This document shows positions 19,488-26,248 of a stretch of DNA of 64,000 nt, piece by piece. The DNA lies in the NCBI GenBank assembly GCA_963805255.1, contig CAWDTK010000014.1, positions 62,001 to 126,000 on the forward strand, written 5' to 3'. Below the pieces are notes generated by a model that worked only from the letters and a program-made list of their open reading frames with translations, had not been told where the DNA came from and ran no database searches. A program made the translations under genes and the position numbers. The stretch's first letter is position 1, and each line of letters starts with the position of its first letter. This DNA comes from Bog-532 sp963805255. Lineage in GTDB: Bacteria; Actinomycetota; Actinomycetes; Streptosporangiales; Streptosporangiaceae.

Positions 19488-19664
19488 ATGGGCTCCGCAG
19501 TGCACGCCTGGCGCCGGTTCCCGTCCATCGACCCGGCGCTGCCCGGGGAACTGCTGCCGGCCCGCTGGAGCGGCCTGACGGCGGCCCGGCTGTTCGCAGA
19601 CCAGCATCAGCGCTGGTCAGCCGACGCCCAGCGGGAGCGGAAACGCCTGAACGGCACGGATTGA
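19488..19664 (+). pseudogene. C-terminal fragment of a PaaX-family transcriptional regulator
   Basis: The 58-aa frame reads HAWRRFPSIDPALPGELLP, then W-S-G-L-T-A-A-R-LFADQHQRW. This is the conserved end of PaaX-like repressors (the usual 'W..FP..DPGLP..LLP..WPG..A..LF' pattern). The N-terminal winged helix and dimer domain are absent. It directly follows the dehydrogenase and may be what remains of the operon's regulator or of an unrelated gene. 19665-19892 shows no gene. Confidence 0.65.
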
Positions 19665-19892
19665 TCAGCCGAACGAAGCCCGGCCGGGGCGCCACCGCGG
19701 CCACCGCCGCACCAGGCGGAGCACGCAGCCCACCCCACCCGGGACCGGGCACCGGCATACCGCCCTCATCGCGACGAATCGCCGAATAGCCGAAAATGTC
19801 GCGTGCGCACAGGTTTCTGGTCAATAATGGCAGGGAACCACGGTCACATCTGTCTATCCCGGCTAAGCCGACGGTCAGGTCTGTCTCTCCCG

Positions 19893-21403
19893 ATGGAACG
19901 GGAGCTACTCGTGTCCCAGGCGTTTTTGCGGCACATCGCTCGCCGAGCGGTGCAAGTCGCGATTTTGGCTGCCGGGATCTCGACGGTCTTGCTGGTCTTC
20001 TCACGGCAGGCGCACGCAGCAACCATGCCGTCATCGTCCGTCGCGCCGACGGCGGCGCCGGCCGTTTCGGCTGTCGCGTCCAGCCGGCTGACGCGGCCAG
20101 CGGCGCGGGTGCGGGTGGCCCGGTCGCTTCGGCCGTCGCGCCGGCGGTTCCGGCTGTCACGTCCGAGCCGGCTGACGCGGCCAGCGCCGCGGGTGCGGGT
20201 GCAGGTGGCCCGGTCGCTTCGGCCGTCGCGCCGACGGCGGCGCCGGCTGTCCCGGCTGTCCCGGCTAAGCCGGCCGCTGCGGCCACTGGCGCGCCCACCC
20301 TACTCGCCGCCACCACTGGCACGCTCGCCCCATCTGCCAAGGCGCTGAGCCCAGTCGTAACGACGGCCACGCAAGCGCTCGGCCCAGACATCTCCGCCGC
20401 CACCAGCGCGATGCCCTCGGTCTCCGCCGCCACCGGCACGCCGCCGCTGCTTCCGTCGAGCGCTATCGGGACGCTCGCCCCGGCGGTCGGCGTGCTCGCC
20501 CCGGCCGCCAGCGCGCTCGCCGCACCCACCGAGGCGCTGCGCCCGCTCGTAACCACGGGCACGCAAGCGCTCGGCCCGGACATCCCCGCCGCGATCGGCG
20601 CCCCGGTCCTGTCGACTGCGACCGGTGCGCTGACCCCGGTCCTGTCGACTGCGACCGGTGCGCTGCCCCCAGTCGTGTCTGCCGCGACCGGCGTGCTGGC
20701 TCCGGTCTTGCCCACCGGGACCGGCGGCGTGCTGGCCCCGGTCACTGGGGCGCTAGCTCCGGTTACTAGCGTGCTGGCCCCGGTCACTGGCGTGCTGGCT
20801 CCGGTCGTGTCGACCGCGACCGGGACGCTGGCCCCGGTCACTGGCGTGCTGACCCGGGTCGGCTCCGCCGCGACCGGCGTGCTGGCTCCGGTCAGTGGCG
20901 CGCTGGCTCCGGCCGTGTCGACCGCGACCGGGACGCTGGCTCCGGTCAGTGGCGCGTCGGCCCCGCCCGTTTATACGGCCACATCGGCGCTGAGCCCGCG
21001 GGTCTCCACCGCCATCGGAACGGTCACCCCGGCCACCCGTCCGCTGAGCCCGTTCGGCCCTCGCGTCTCGGGTGCGACCTTGTCGCTTCAGGCTGGAGGC
21101 GCATGGGCGGGACTGGCCGCCGATCGGCCTTTGCTCGCGGCGTCGACGGCGCCGGTACTTGGCGACGGTGCACCAACGTCGCCAGTGCCAGCGCTTCCCC
21201 GGCTGCCGGTCGGGTCGGCCGGCGGCGCAAACGGCGGCAGCAGTTCTGACAGCGGCATGGGCGGGCACAGTGGGGGCGGGTTGCAGGGTGGCGTCGGTGC
21301 TGCCCTGATCACGCTGCTGGCCCTGGTCTTGCTGCGACTGGTGCGTCGTGCCGCCGCGAAGCCGATCTGGCGCTCCTACCTGCCGGAGGTGCCACCCGCT
21401 TAA
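19893..21403 (+). CDS. Secreted Ala/Pro/Thr/Val-rich repeat protein with C-terminal membrane anchor, frameshifted
   Basis: ATG at 19893 opens a signal peptide: RRAVQVAILAAGISTVLLVF with cleavage after RQAHA. At about 20081 one G is missing relative to an internal copy (TCCAGCCGGCTG versus TCCGAGCCGGCTG near 20163). The frame changes, and the rest reads in the +1 frame: two copies of a PADAAS-GAGAGGPVASAVAP unit, then many degenerate units of the form STATGTLAPVTGVLAPV. After a Gly/Ser linker (GGSSSDSGMGGHSGGG) a hydrophobic helix (VGAALITLLALVLLRLV) and a basic tail end the protein. No catalytic domain. It looks like a wall-spanning stalk; it is followed 88 bp later by a LysM protein, suggesting joint function at the envelope. 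Confidence 0.65.
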
Positions 21404-21491
21404 GTCCTTTCCTTCCCGGCCGGTTCGTGCCTTCGGCGTCCGGACCAGCAGCGTCCGGCGCTGATCCCTCAGGAAGGAAAGTGACAGCACT

Positions 21492-22514
21492 ATGCGTACG
21501 TGGACGAAGTCCGCGTGCGTCGTGCTCGCCTGGAGTATCTTGCCGATCATCTTGGTGGCGGCCGGCGTGAAGGGATCCGTCCACCCGGCCCAGGCGAACA
21601 CCCGCACCGACAGTAATACTGAGCTCACCCTCACCAGCACGTTGAGCGTCGCCGTGGCACCTGTGACGGCGACGAAACCCCCTGCGAGATACGTCGTGCA
21701 GCACGGCGACACGTTGTCCGGCATCGCCGCCCGATTCGCTGTGCGCGGCGGCTGGTCAGCTCTTTACGCGGCCAGCCGGCCGCTCATCGGCCCACATCCA
21801 AACGTCATCCACTACGGCACCGTTCTGGTGCTGCCCGGCCAGGTGGCGCCCGTCCGCTACACAGTTGCGACCGGCGACACCTTGGCGGACATCGCGGCCG
21901 GGCTCGCCGTGCGCGGTAGCTGGCCGGCCCTGTATGCGGCCAACCGGCAGGCCATCGGCCCCGATCCGAACGCGATTCACCCGGGCACCGTGCTGTCGGT
22001 CCCGCATCTGGCGGCACCGTCACCGCCCACGCCGGGCCCGGCCCACTGGCGGCAGTACCCGGTACCACAGCCGTCTGCGCCGGCTGGTACCCGGCACCAC
22101 CCCCGGCCAGTGACAAAAGGAGCGCCGACCGCCACGGGCATGCCACAGTGGCTGAAGATCTTGCTACTGGCCGTTGGCCTGTTCATCCTGGTGGCCTTCC
22201 TCGCCGAGCCGGTGCTGGTGCTCCGCCGTCGGCGACAGCAGGCCGCAGCCCAGGCTGTTCAGCCCCGCAAGCCCGACTCTGGCCAGCGGCCGGGCTCTCG
22301 GCCGCCCGGCCCGGGCAAACCCCGTATCATCCTCGCCGACCATGACCGGCTCGTCGTAACCCGCAACACCCGCGACAACACGGTCTACGTGCTGCGGCCT
22401 CCTGGTGAAGACCCACGGGCGATCCTGCGGGTCGCCCGCCTGGTGCTGCCAGAGGGTCCCTACCGGGAGCTGGCCGAGCAGCTCCACATGCCCGCCAGCT
22501 GGCCAATGACGTAA
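21492..22514 (+). CDS. LysM-domain membrane protein with conserved cytoplasmic tail
   Basis: A 340-aa protein with strong AGGAAGG upstream of the ATG. Signal or anchor helix at residues 8-25; LysM 1 at about 66-115 (RYVVQHGDTLSGIAARFAV) and LysM 2 at 122-171 (RYTVATGDTLADIAAGLAV), which would bind peptidoglycan glycan chains. A Pro-rich linker is followed by a membrane helix at 220-244 and a basic stop-transfer (LRRRRQQ). The last 65 residues (ADHDRLVVTRNTRDNTVYVL, PPGEDPRAILRVARLVLPEG) form a compact domain predicted on the cytoplasmic side; I do not recognise it. Such topology could connect wall state to a cytoplasmic partner. Convergent with the XRE gene. Confidence 0.8.
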   Translation: MRTWTKSACVVLAWSILPIILVAAGVKGSVHPAQANTRTDSNTELTLTSTLSVAVAPVTATKPPARYVVQHGDTLSGIAARFAVRGGWSALYAASRPLIGPHPNVIHYGTVLVLPGQVAPVRYTVATGDTLADIAAGLAVRGSWPALYAANRQAIGPDPNAIHPGTVLSVPHLAAPSPPTPGPAHWRQYPVPQPSAPAGTRHHPRPVTKGAPTATGMPQWLKILLLAVGLFILVAFLAEPVLVLRRRRQQAAAQAVQPRKPDSGQRPGSRPPGPGKPRIILADHDRLVVTRNTRDNTVYVLRPPGEDPRAILRVARLVLPEGPYRELAEQLHMPASWPMT

Positions 22515-22538
22515 GGAAAAGCCAATGACGTAAGGAAA
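22502..22538 (+). repeat. Tandem duplication over the LysM gene stop codon
   Basis: GCCAATGACGTAAGGAAA occurs at 22502-22519 and again at 22521-22538 (19-bp period). The first copy contains the last codons and the TAA of the LysM gene; the second repeats ATG-ACG-TAA outside it. Confidence 0.85.
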
Positions 22539-22602
22539 CAGCTACCCGCGGGGGGGCGGGCGGATGCCCCGCCCAGCCCCAACCCCCGGGTGGGAAGTGG
22601 GC

Positions 22603-22647
22603 GCACCGCCCCGGGACCGTGCACATCCACGGTCCCGGGCGCGGTGC
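22603..22647. terminator. Bidirectional hairpin between the LysM gene and the XRE gene
   Basis: The inner perfect stem is CCGGGACCGTG / CACGGTCCCGG (22611-22621 and 22628-22638). It is extended by GCACCG / CGGTGC outside a short internal bulge. It sits between two convergent genes and abuts the XRE stop codon, so it can terminate both. Confidence 0.7.
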
Positions 22648-23036
22648 TAACGGTCCCCTGACTCCGACGAAGCCCTGTCCCGCAGCGATTCAACCAGTGC
22701 GGCCACGTGACGCCGGTCTTCAGCCGTCAGCTCATCAATGCTCGCGATCAGGAGATCCCTCTCAAGATCACCAGGGTGCTCTCGTTCGACCGGGCGCTCG
22801 TCGTAGTAGTGCAGTCCGGTGGACTCGGCTGCGGCGGTGCGGATAGCGGAGACCGGCACGCCGAGGCCTCTGGCGAGTCCATCGAGCGTGGCCGGGCGTG
22901 GCGGCCGGGCCAGGTTCCGTGTCGTCGCGAGGGTGTAGACGGTAGAACGAGGCAACCCGCCGCGCCGGGCGACCTGACCGTAGGACCAGCCCCGCTCGCG
23001 CAACCGCTGATGGATCAGCTGCTGAAGCGGGTTCAT
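22647..23036 (-). CDS. XRE-family helix-turn-helix regulator
   Basis: A 129-aa protein with an N-terminal HTH: RLRERGWSYGQVARRGGLPR, then STVYTLATTRN and TLDGLARGLGVPVSAIRTAA. A C-terminal helical part (LIASIDELTAEDRRHVAALV) may be for dimerisation. It is transcribed away from the 75-aa peptide gene, and the shared upstream region holds a perfect palindrome. It is therefore the obvious candidate for controlling that gene, and itself if the palindrome works on both promoters. Confidence 0.82.
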   Translation of the reverse strand: MNPLQQLIHQRLRERGWSYGQVARRGGLPRSTVYTLATTRNLARPPRPATLDGLARGLGVPVSAIRTAAAESTGLHYYDERPVEREHPGDLERDLLIASIDELTAEDRRHVAALVESLRDRASSESGDR

Positions 23037-23187
23037 TCCATGCTCCGGTGCTGCAGCGGCGGGCGGCCGTCGCCGGGGGAATCCCGCTCGTCCCCCGTCA
23101 CATGCGCCGTCATAGCCAGCCTAGCCGTCTCCGCCCGATGAGCTTCTAGTCGCAATCCGCAGCGCTTGCCTTACCCCAAAGTAACCG

Positions 23188-23215
23188 ATACTGTTCGGTG
23201 GTAACCGAACAGTAT
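23188..23215. promoter_or_regulatory. Perfect 12+12 palindrome, probable operator
   Basis: ATACTGTTCGGT, spacer GGTA, ACCGAACAGTAT. It lies in the divergent region between the XRE gene (start 23036) and the peptide gene (start 23350). GTAACCGA also occurs as a direct repeat at 23181 and 23201. Size and symmetry suit a dimeric HTH repressor or activator; assignment to the adjacent XRE protein is inferred. Confidence 0.7.
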
Positions 23216-23234
23216 GTACGCCTAGGAGCGTACA
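23215..23234. promoter_or_regulatory. Second inverted repeat next to the operator
   Basis: TGTACGC, spacer CTAGGA, GCGTACA: a perfect 7+7 inverted repeat that begins where the first palindrome ends. It could be a second operator, or a hairpin in the leader if transcription starts upstream. Confidence 0.5.
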
Positions 23235-23309
23235 TCAGGTCCGTGGGCCCGGCACACAGGGGCTGCCGGGCAATCCCAGGCCCCTACGCCTGGAGGCGCG
23301 GGCTGTCCC

Positions 23310-23345
23310 GATCTGCCTGGCCGGGCAGATCGATCCCTAAGGAGG
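23310..23345 (+). promoter_or_regulatory. Leader hairpin and strong ribosome binding site of the peptide gene
   Basis: The 8-bp stem GATCTGCC / GGCAGATC (23310-23317, 23324-23331) is followed by AAGGAGG at 23339-23345, 4 nt from the ATG at 23350. This is the best Shine-Dalgarno in the region and suggests high translation. Confidence 0.55.
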
Positions 23346-23349
23346 CTCC

Positions 23350-23577
23350 ATGTCCACTGTACCTGCTGTGACGATGCAAGATCTTGAGCTCGAGCACGCC
23401 GAGCTGCTGCCGAGCCGGGAAACCCTCTACTGTTGCCACGGCCCTGTCTCCCAGAACTCCGCCGGATTTGTGAACGTTCTGAACGGCGACAACTTCAACG
23501 TTCTGAGCGGCAACCTGAGCGGCAACGGCATCGGCATCCTCGGCGGCGGCGTCGGCGGTAGCGGCAGCATCCTCTAG
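23350..23577 (+). CDS. 75-aa leader-core-like peptide, candidate precursor
   Basis: The protein has two halves. Residues 1-27 are acidic and amphipathic (MQDLELEHAELLPSRETLY), like RiPP leader peptides with an LE-x-x-ELLPSRETL motif. Residues 28-75 start with Cys-Cys-His-Gly and continue as an Asn/Gly/Ser/Leu-rich tail of repeated N-V-L-x-G-N units (VNVLNGDNF, NVLSGNLSGNG) and a run of glycines. No signal peptide. It is preceded by a strong RBS and a palindrome. It is followed by a hairpin and then by an M50 protease gene with a PqqD-like domain, which is the usual composition of a precursor-peptide locus. No modifying enzyme is visible in the window. Function unknown; the tail composition also recalls self-assembling surface peptides. 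Confidence 0.65.
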   Translation: MSTVPAVTMQDLELEHAELLPSRETLYCCHGPVSQNSAGFVNVLNGDNFNVLSGNLSGNGIGILGGGVGGSGSIL

Positions 23578-23643
23578 CGCCTGCCCGGCTCGCACCGGGT
23601 CCTGGCCTGCTGTGCAAGGGGAGGGGTTTGCGCAGCAGAAAGG

Positions 23644-23677
23644 GGGGGGCCGCCCGGCCCTTCACGGGCGGCCCCCC
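23644..23677 (+). terminator. Strong hairpin between peptide and protease genes
   Basis: Perfect 13-bp stem GGGGGGCCGCCCG / CGGGCGGCCCCCC with an 8-nt loop, 66 bp after the peptide stop and 77 bp before the protease start. An attenuating terminator here would give many peptide transcripts per protease transcript. Confidence 0.7.
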
Positions 23678-23754
23678 GCTCGCGCACCGGCCCGGCCGCG
23701 CGCTCCCAGCCACTCCTCACGTCCCTGCTAAGCACGCGAGGGAGGAGCAGACCC

Positions 23755-25174
23755 ATGAATGCGGCCGCAGAGCACGTGACCGGCGAACGCACGTCGCCCA
23801 CCCTGCGCCCGGCGGATGCGACCGGGCTCGCTGAGGCGCCACGGCTGGCCGATGGGGTCGAGCTGCTCGGCGAGTACCAGGACTCCGGCTATAGCCGGCC
23901 GCCGTCGCTCGTGCGGCGGGCCGACGGTCAGGTCATCCAGATGTCGGCGCTGCTGTACCGGGTAACCAGCCGGATCGACGGCTCCCGCGATCCGGCCGCC
24001 ATCGCGGAGCTGGTCAGCGGCGACCTCGGCCGGTCACTGACCGCCGGCCAGGTCCGTTATCTCATCACGGCCAAGCTGTTGCCCCTCGGCATCGTCGCCG
24101 CCAAGGGCGCCCCGGCCGCCCCGCCGAAGGCCAACCCGCTGCTCGCGCTTAGAGCGCGGGGCACGCTGCTGCCCGAACGTGCGGCGAACGCCGCCGGGGC
24201 GCTGCTGCGGCCGCTGTTCCGGTGGCCCCTCGTCGTGGCCGTGGCCGGCAGCGTCCTGACCGTGGACTACTGGCTGTTCGCCACCCATGGGCTGGGCGGG
24301 GGGGTCCGGCAGGTCCTGCGCGACCCGGTGGACCTGCTCGTCGTGCTCGGCCTGTGCGTGGTCTCCGCCGTATTCCACGAGTGCGGGCACGCGACCGCCT
24401 GCCGCTATGGCGGCGCGCGGCCCGGCGTGATCGGTGCCGGCATCTACCTGATCTGGCCGTCATTCTTCACCAACGTCACCGACTCCTACCGGCTCAGCCG
24501 CGCCGGCCGGCTGCGAACCGACCTCGGCGGCCTGTACTTCAACGCGGTCTTCATGCTGGCCCTGGCCGTCATCTACGCCGTTACCTCAGAACCAGGTCCT
24601 GCTCCTCGTCATCGCCATCACGCACCTGGAGATGCTGGAGCAGCTGCTCCCGTTCGTCCGCTTCGACGGCTACTTCATCCTCAGCGACCTCGCCGGCGTG
24701 CCGGACCTGTTCGCCCGCGTCACCCCCATCCTGAAAAGCGCCGTATCCAGGGGCCCCCGGGACCCGCGCGTCACCGGACTGCGGCGCCGCGCCCGGATCA
24801 TCGTGACCGGCTGGGTACTGTGCGTCATCCCACTGCTCACCTTCAGCCTCGGGTACCTCCTGCTGCACCTCCCCCAGATCAACCGGGCGCTGTGGCACTC
24901 CGCCAGCCGGCAGGCGCACCTCATGACCACCGCGGCGGCCGGCCACCACTACGCGATGGCCGCGGTCGATGCGATCGGCGCCGCCCTGGTGACCCTGTCG
25001 CTCGCCGGTTCGATCTACATCGTGACCGGGCTGGCCCGGCGGGCCGCCACCGTGGGCCTGCGCTGGTCTGCGCGCCGTCCCGCCCGCCGCCTCCTGGCCG
25101 CCGTGGCCGCCCCGGCGTGCCTGACGGCGCTTGTCACCTTCTGGAACGCGCAAGGCCAGTTCCACGGCTGGTAG
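23755..25174 (+). CDS. M50-type membrane zinc metalloprotease with PqqD-like N-terminus, frameshifted
   Basis: Residues about 35-115 (ELLGEYQDSGYSRPPSLVRR, QMSALLYRVTSRIDG, LTAGQVRYLITAKLLPLGI) resemble the PqqD/RRE winged helix of 'peptide zinc metalloproteases' that bind leader peptides. Membrane helices follow, then the zinc motif VFHECGHATA (HExxH form, near residue 208) and IYLIWPSFFTNVTDSYRL. Near 24587 the frame shifts by one base. It continues with LEMLEQLLPFVRFDGYFILS, whose Asp is the expected third zinc ligand region, and more membrane helices, ending FHGW at TAG 25174. Total about 470 aa, normal for the YydH-like group. It probably cleaves the 75-aa peptide at or in the membrane. 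Confidence 0.8.
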
Positions 25175-25254
25175 CCCATCTCCCGGGCGCTCACCGGGCC
25201 GGCCGAGCCTGTGCGCGGGAAAGCCGCCCCGATGGGGCTGTCAGCGGCGGGCGG

Positions 25255-26112
25255 TCAGGGGTGCGGGGTGGCGTCGGCGGTGGAGAGGGCCTGCAGGCGG
25301 TGCAGCTTGGCCGCGGTCGCGACGTCGGCGGGCGTGTAACCGACCGCGACGAGGCCGTCTTCCCGCGGTTCGGCCCACAGGTGGAAGCGGGCCAGCCGTA
25401 GCGCCCCGGCCACCGGGTGCCGGAAGCGCTCCGGTGCGTTGTCGTGGTCACCGGCCTCGGGTTGGCGCCACAGCCGGGCGAAGTCCGGGGAGGCCTGGCC
25501 CAGCCGCTCCAGCAGCGTGGCCCACTCCGGGCCGGACCCATGGCGGGTCATCGCCGCGCGGAACTGGCTGACCAGCCGGGGCGCGCCGGCCGCCCAGTCT
25601 GGCCACAGCTCGCGCAGGCCCGGGTCGGTGAAGTACAGCAGGATCGCATTGCGGTTCCGCGCCGGGACCGATTCGAGGCTGAACAGCGCGTCGTAGCTGC
25701 GGTTGAAGGCCAGGATGTCCTGGCGCGCGTTGAGGACCGCGGCCGGGAACGGCTCCACCTGGCGGAGCAGCGCGTGCAGGAACGCGGGAACGCCGGGCTC
25801 GCTGTCTGGCGGCGGCCCGCCGGGCGCAGCGTCTGGCGGCGCCCCGCCGGGCGCAGCGTCTGGCTGCGGCCCCCCGGCCGCGGCGCGCCCGGAGAACTCA
25901 CCGCGGTCAGCCAGTCCGCCGCGGCGGGCGGCCTTGTCGCGCCGTGGTGGCCCCGGGGCCGGGCGGAAGGCGGTGACCGTTCCCGCCGCACGCCCTGCCT
26001 CGCGCGGGTCGATCCGTACCCGCTGGCCGCGCAGGAACGCGCCGAGTTCCTTCCGCGCCGCTTTCCGGCTGGGCACGGTGGCGGTGGTGACGTTGGCCCG
26101 CAGTGAAATCAT
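25255..26112 (-). CDS. MmyB-like ligand-binding protein that lacks the usual HTH
   Basis: A 285-aa protein. The C-terminal 170 residues match the MmyB-type ligand domain of actinobacterial XRE regulators: FLHALLRQVEPFPAAVLNAR, ILAFNRSYDALF, YFTDPGLRELWPDW, PEWATLLERLGQASPDFARL, FRHPVAGALRLARFHLWAEP. In the family, about 90 residues of HTH (with 'GLRREELA' and 'YYTRLEQGR') precede this. Here only the first helix region (RKELGAFLRGQRVRIDPREAG) is kept. The rest is replaced by a Pro/Gly/Asp stretch encoded by three 27-bp tandem repeats. DNA binding is therefore doubtful. Confidence 0.7.
   Translation of the reverse strand: MISLRANVTTATVPSRKAARKELGAFLRGQRVRIDPREAGRAAGTVTAFRPAPGPPRRDKAARRGGLADRGEFSGRAAAGGPQPDAAPGGAPPDAAPGGPPPDSEPGVPAFLHALLRQVEPFPAAVLNARQDILAFNRSYDALFSLESVPARNRNAILLYFTDPGLRELWPDWAAGAPRLVSQFRAAMTRHGSGPEWATLLERLGQASPDFARLWRQPEAGDHDNAPERFRHPVAGALRLARFHLWAEPREDGLVAVGYTPADVATAAKLHRLQALSTADATPHP
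25804..25884. repeat. Three imperfect 27-bp tandem repeats inside the MmyB-like gene
   Basis: Units start at 25804, 25831 and 25858, each beginning GTCTGGC and containing a GCCGGGCGCAGC-like core. They encode the A-P-G-G-x-P-P-D repeats that replace the HTH region. Confidence 0.8.
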
Positions 26113-26248
26113 GTTTCCCCCGGTGCGCCGCGGCGGTCCCTGGCCGGCAGCATCTCTGTGACTGCCTCTACCGGTATCTACGGATAAGAGGCCGCAGCGG
26201 ATCGCAGATCGGGCGAAACAAATGGGCGGCCGGGGAGCCGGGGCCGCG

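Noticed and set aside
19459..20841. Minus-strand 460-aa ORF rich in Thr-Gly-Ala-Ser units
   Set aside because: It is the antisense frame of the secreted repeat protein; no RBS, and its repeats only mirror the coding repeats.
23235..23309. Riboswitch (c-di-AMP type) before the peptide gene
   Set aside because: Only short local hairpins are visible; no conserved riboswitch core could be matched.
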